64,000 nucleotides of DNA from JAJKIV01 sp036741775 (GTDB lineage: Bacteria; Gemmatimonadota; Gemmatimonadetes; Gemmatimonadales; Gemmatimonadaceae). The notes beneath the pieces were generated by a model that saw only the letters and a program-made list of their open reading frames with translations, did no database searches and was not told the DNA's origin. Below, one piece after another: positions 61,866-64,000 of the stretch (the first letter of the stretch is position 1; every line of letters starts with the position of its first letter). The stretch lies in the NCBI GenBank assembly GCA_036741775.1, contig DAINRQ010000013.1, positions 28,606 to 92,605 of the forward strand, read 5' to 3'. The position numbers and the translations under genes were made by a program.

Positions 61866-62969
61866 ATGAAGATCACAGCCATTCGCGCGCACCAGATCGA
61901 CCTCCCCCTGCACGAAGGGAGCTACAAGTGGTCGGGCGGCAACGCCGTGTCCGTGTTCGACTCGACCGTCGTTGCCGTCCAAACCGACGCAGGGCTTACC
62001 GGGTGGGGAGAAATCTGCCCGTTAGGCCCTGCGTACCTTCCGGCCTACGCCTCGGGCGCTCGCGCCGGCATCGCCGAGGTCGCGCCACACCTCCTCGGAT
62101 CGGATCCGCTGGCGTTAGGCACGCTCAACGAGCGCATGGACGCGGCCATGCGCGGACATCCGTACGTGAAGTCGGCGATCGACATGGCCTGCTGGGACAT
62201 CCTCGGGCAGGCGGCCGGGCTCCCCGTGGCCACGCTCATGGGCGGACACGTGGGCGACGACTTCGCGCTCTATCGCGCCATCTCGCAGGAGTCGCCCGAC
62301 GAGATGGCCGCGCGCATTGCGCAGTACCGGGCCGAGGGCTACCGGAAGTTCCAGTTGAAGGTCGGTGGCGATCCGGACACGGACATCGACCGCATCCACG
62401 CCGCGGCGGCCGTCCTCGAGCGAGGCGATGTCCTCATCGCCGACGCGAACACCGGCTGGACGCAGCACGCCGCCCTCCGGGTCGCCGACGCCGTTCGCGA
62501 CGTCGACGTCTACATCGAGCAGCCGTGCGCGACGTACGGCGAGTGTTTAACCGTCCGGCGCCACACGCACCGCCCGTTCATCCTCGACGAGGTCATCGAT
62601 GGCATCGACATGGTGGTTCGCGGCGTCGCCGACCATGCGATGGACGTCATCAACCTCAAGATCTCCAAGGTCGGCGGGTTGACGAAGGCGCGGCAGATCC
62701 GCGATCTGTGCGTGTCACTCGGGATCGCGATGACGATCGAGGATACGTGGGGCGGCGACATCATCACCGCGGCCATCGCCCACCTGGCGCACAGTACGCC
62801 GAGTCGACTCCTGTTCTCCTCGACGGACTTCAACTCGTACGTGACGGTGTCGTTCGCCGAGGGCGCTCCGCACCGAGCCGGTGGACGCCTTGCGGCATCC
62901 CGCGAACCCGGGCTCGGCGTCCGCCCGGATCTCGCGGTGCTCGGCGACCCGGCGATCGAGGTCGGCTGA
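61866..62969 (+). CDS. Enolase-superfamily dehydratase, cis-3-hydroxy-L-proline dehydratase-like
   Basis: A 367-residue mandelate-racemase/muconate-lactonizing-type enzyme. The capping domain begins MKITAIRAHQIDLPLHEGSY. The barrel has the catalytic lysine region GYRKFQLKVGGD near 160-165, and metal ligands in IADANTGWT, IEQPCATYGEC and ILDEVIDG. The second acid/base segment is INLKISKVGGLTKARQIRDL. The overall sequence is most like cis-3-hydroxy-L-proline dehydratases, which convert the imino acid to pyrroline-2-carboxylate, but related amino-acid racemases share these features. There are no proline catabolism genes nearby. ATG 61866 is the only credible start. Confidence 0.85.
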   Translation: MKITAIRAHQIDLPLHEGSYKWSGGNAVSVFDSTVVAVQTDAGLTGWGEICPLGPAYLPAYASGARAGIAEVAPHLLGSDPLALGTLNERMDAAMRGHPYVKSAIDMACWDILGQAAGLPVATLMGGHVGDDFALYRAISQESPDEMAARIAQYRAEGYRKFQLKVGGDPDTDIDRIHAAAAVLERGDVLIADANTGWTQHAALRVADAVRDVDVYIEQPCATYGECLTVRRHTHRPFILDEVIDGIDMVVRGVADHAMDVINLKISKVGGLTKARQIRDLCVSLGIAMTIEDTWGGDIITAAIAHLAHSTPSRLLFSSTDFNSYVTVSFAEGAPHRAGGRLAASREPGLGVRPDLAVLGDPAIEVG

Positions 62970-62971
62970 AA

Positions 62972-63649
62972 CTACTGCTCGCCTAACGGAGTGATCTTCA
63001 CGCCGCCGTTCGGCGCGTCGAGAATGAGGATCGTTTTGATCCACAGCTCGTCCACGCGAATCGGCCCGCTCTCTGCCAGGACCTGGTCCGTGCCCTTCGC
63101 CGTGACGCGAATGACCCAGTTTCCCGGCGTGCTCTCGATGAACGGCGACGAGGACTGGAACGGGAACGGGTCCATGAACTTCACGAACTGCTGGAAGTCC
63201 GGCTGCGTGCGATAGACGTCGATCGGCGGCGCGTTGGCCGCGAGGTGCGACACGCGGAGCTTCCCCTTCCCCGGCACCGGCGTGGCGCCCGTGTCGCCGA
63301 GGGCGATGGGCGTCATGGCGGTCGGCGTACCGATGACGACGACGCGCGTCGTGTCGCCCTCGCGCAGCGTGACGGTGGCCCCACCCGGCGTTGCGGCCGT
63401 GCCGGCGGCGACGACCTTCACCTGGTGGACGCCTAACGAAAGCGGGATGGGCGCGGACGGGACGCCGTGCGGCACGTTCGTGAGGCGGGTCTGGCCGTCG
63501 ACGACGACATCCACGGCCGCGAGGGCGACAACTCCGGGGACTACCTGCAGGCGTCCGTCCGTGTTGCCGCTGCCGGGGCCGGATGTATCGCTGGAGCAGG
63601 CGGCCATCGCGACGAGTGCGGGTAGCAGCGAGAACGATCGAGCGGTCAT
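62972..63649 (-). CDS. DUF4397-type lipoprotein
   Basis: A 225-residue lipoprotein. The lipobox VAMAAC puts the acylated Cys near residue 18, followed by a Ser/Gly linker. The mature part contains two Ig-like beta-sandwich halves: VVALAAVDVVVDGQTRLTNV, then LGVHQVKVVAAGTAATPGG, and later RVSHLAANAPPIDVYRTQPD, the last typical of DUF4397. This family is found in extracellular proteins of soil bacteria; its ligand is unknown. It converges on the enolase-superfamily gene with only two bases between stops. Confidence 0.82.
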   Translation of the reverse strand: MTARSFSLLPALVAMAACSSDTSGPGSGNTDGRLQVVPGVVALAAVDVVVDGQTRLTNVPHGVPSAPIPLSLGVHQVKVVAAGTAATPGGATVTLREGDTTRVVVIGTPTAMTPIALGDTGATPVPGKGKLRVSHLAANAPPIDVYRTQPDFQQFVKFMDPFPFQSSSPFIESTPGNWVIRVTAKGTDQVLAESGPIRVDELWIKTILILDAPNGGVKITPLGEQ

Positions 63650-64000
63650 GCGGGGACTCCCTGTTTGGGGGTGACTTGGCTGTTCCTTGAAACCCCCACT
63701 GGCCCTGAGACGTCACGGGCTGGGACGAATCGGCATCAGCCGAGGCGCGGCGCCTGGCTATGGTCGCGACCCATGACCGCCTTACGTGAGTCATCGGGCA
63801 CAAGATGCCGTACCGCGGCACCCTTCCCGAGACCGCGGTGCGGCCGCTCAGCTACACGAAGGCCGGCCCGTCCCCTGCGAGAGTCGGCGGCGGAACCAGG
63901 TCGGACACCGGGTCCAGTTCATCAACGCCACACCAGTTGAGCAGGCCGGCAAGGTCGACCGCATGCTCCATTGTGTCGACCATGATCTGAGCCATGCCGT
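63650..64000. other. Right-edge region with one possible short gene
   Basis: The last 351 bases show no clear gene except a possible 47-residue frame on the minus strand, annotated separately. The plus strand has open frames with atypical composition that I do not accept. The window edge limits interpretation. Confidence 0.35.
63852..63995 (-). CDS. Possible short or edge-truncated gene
   Basis: A 47-residue frame from ATG 63995 to the stop at 63852. The product MAQIMVDTMEHAVDLAGLLN is followed by WCGVDELDPVSDLVPPPTLA and GDGPAFV. The acidic, amphipathic character is unlike a random high-GC frame, but no family is recognised. The start lies five bases from the window edge, so it may be the end of a longer gene entering from the right. 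Confidence 0.3.
   Translation of the reverse strand: MAQIMVDTMEHAVDLAGLLNWCGVDELDPVSDLVPPPTLAGDGPAFV

Overview
The window is high-GC, densely coded chromosomal DNA. It most resembles a Gemmatimonadota bacterium (Gemmatimonas/Gemmatirosa-like soil lineage). This is inferred from the gene mix: PadR plus a large duplicated orphan permease, DUF1592/DUF1552 with ankyrin, Ser/Thr kinases with PD40 or TolB-like sensors, Ig-like (Big2) lipoproteins and M16 proteases. I see no rRNA, tRNA, CRISPR array, complete insertion sequence, prophage or replication origin. Coding density is high, and an octamer (CGTTAGGC / GCCTAACG) recurs far more often than base composition predicts.

Region by region. 1-6.3 kb: secreted lectin-like protein, exported amidohydrolase, a multicopper oxidase with a permuted order of copper motifs, a glycine-rich solenoid protein and a lipoprotein. 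6.3-8.7 kb: nucleotidyltransferase plus small partner (toxin-antitoxin-like), an F420/NADP reductase-like protein, a short DUF2442 gene and a nuclease-like protein. 8.7-16.9 kb: Big2 lipoprotein, voltage-gated K+ channel with a zinc ribbon, cupin, a 54-residue basic protein coupled to a hybrid histidine kinase, AsnB-type asparagine synthetase, a truncated GxxExxY nuclease and a DCC-family protein. 16.9-22.1 kb: DinB-like, PH-like membrane and LURP-one proteins; a composite repeat island; an Ig/LVIVD surface protein and an exported HpaI-type aldolase. 22.2-29 kb: a four-helix-bundle gene bracketed by short repeats, then the DUF1592-DUF1552-ankyrin operon. 29.1-37.7 kb: a kinase fused to half a sigma factor and to PD40 repeats, a second permuted multicopper oxidase, and PadR-permease. 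37.7-39.3 kb: repeat-rich, with inverted copies of a dispersed repeat and a 274-bp element with 25-bp terminal inverted repeats.

39.3-50.6 kb is the most distinctive block, entirely on the minus strand. Read in transcription order it is ECF sigma factor, membrane anti-sigma-like protein, membrane-anchored TPR-CHAT protease, a protein with a histone-H1-like lysine-rich tail, a cytoplasmic subtilase, two Ser/Thr kinases, then PadR and an FmdB zinc ribbon. The first five genes look like one stress-response module in which proteases may release or execute a sigma-controlled response. This is my best candidate for an undescribed system.

50.8-64 kb: ArsR-YCII-SRPBCC operon with a perfect 20-bp palindrome as operator, a SnoaL-like protein, a three-gene kinase-regulator-hybrid kinase relay with overlapping genes, a GltS glutamate transporter, an exported two-domain M16 protease, DUF72, a lipoprotein, a cis-3-hydroxyproline dehydratase-like enolase-superfamily enzyme and a DUF4397 lipoprotein. 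Functions come from motifs and remembered family features; no database search was run.
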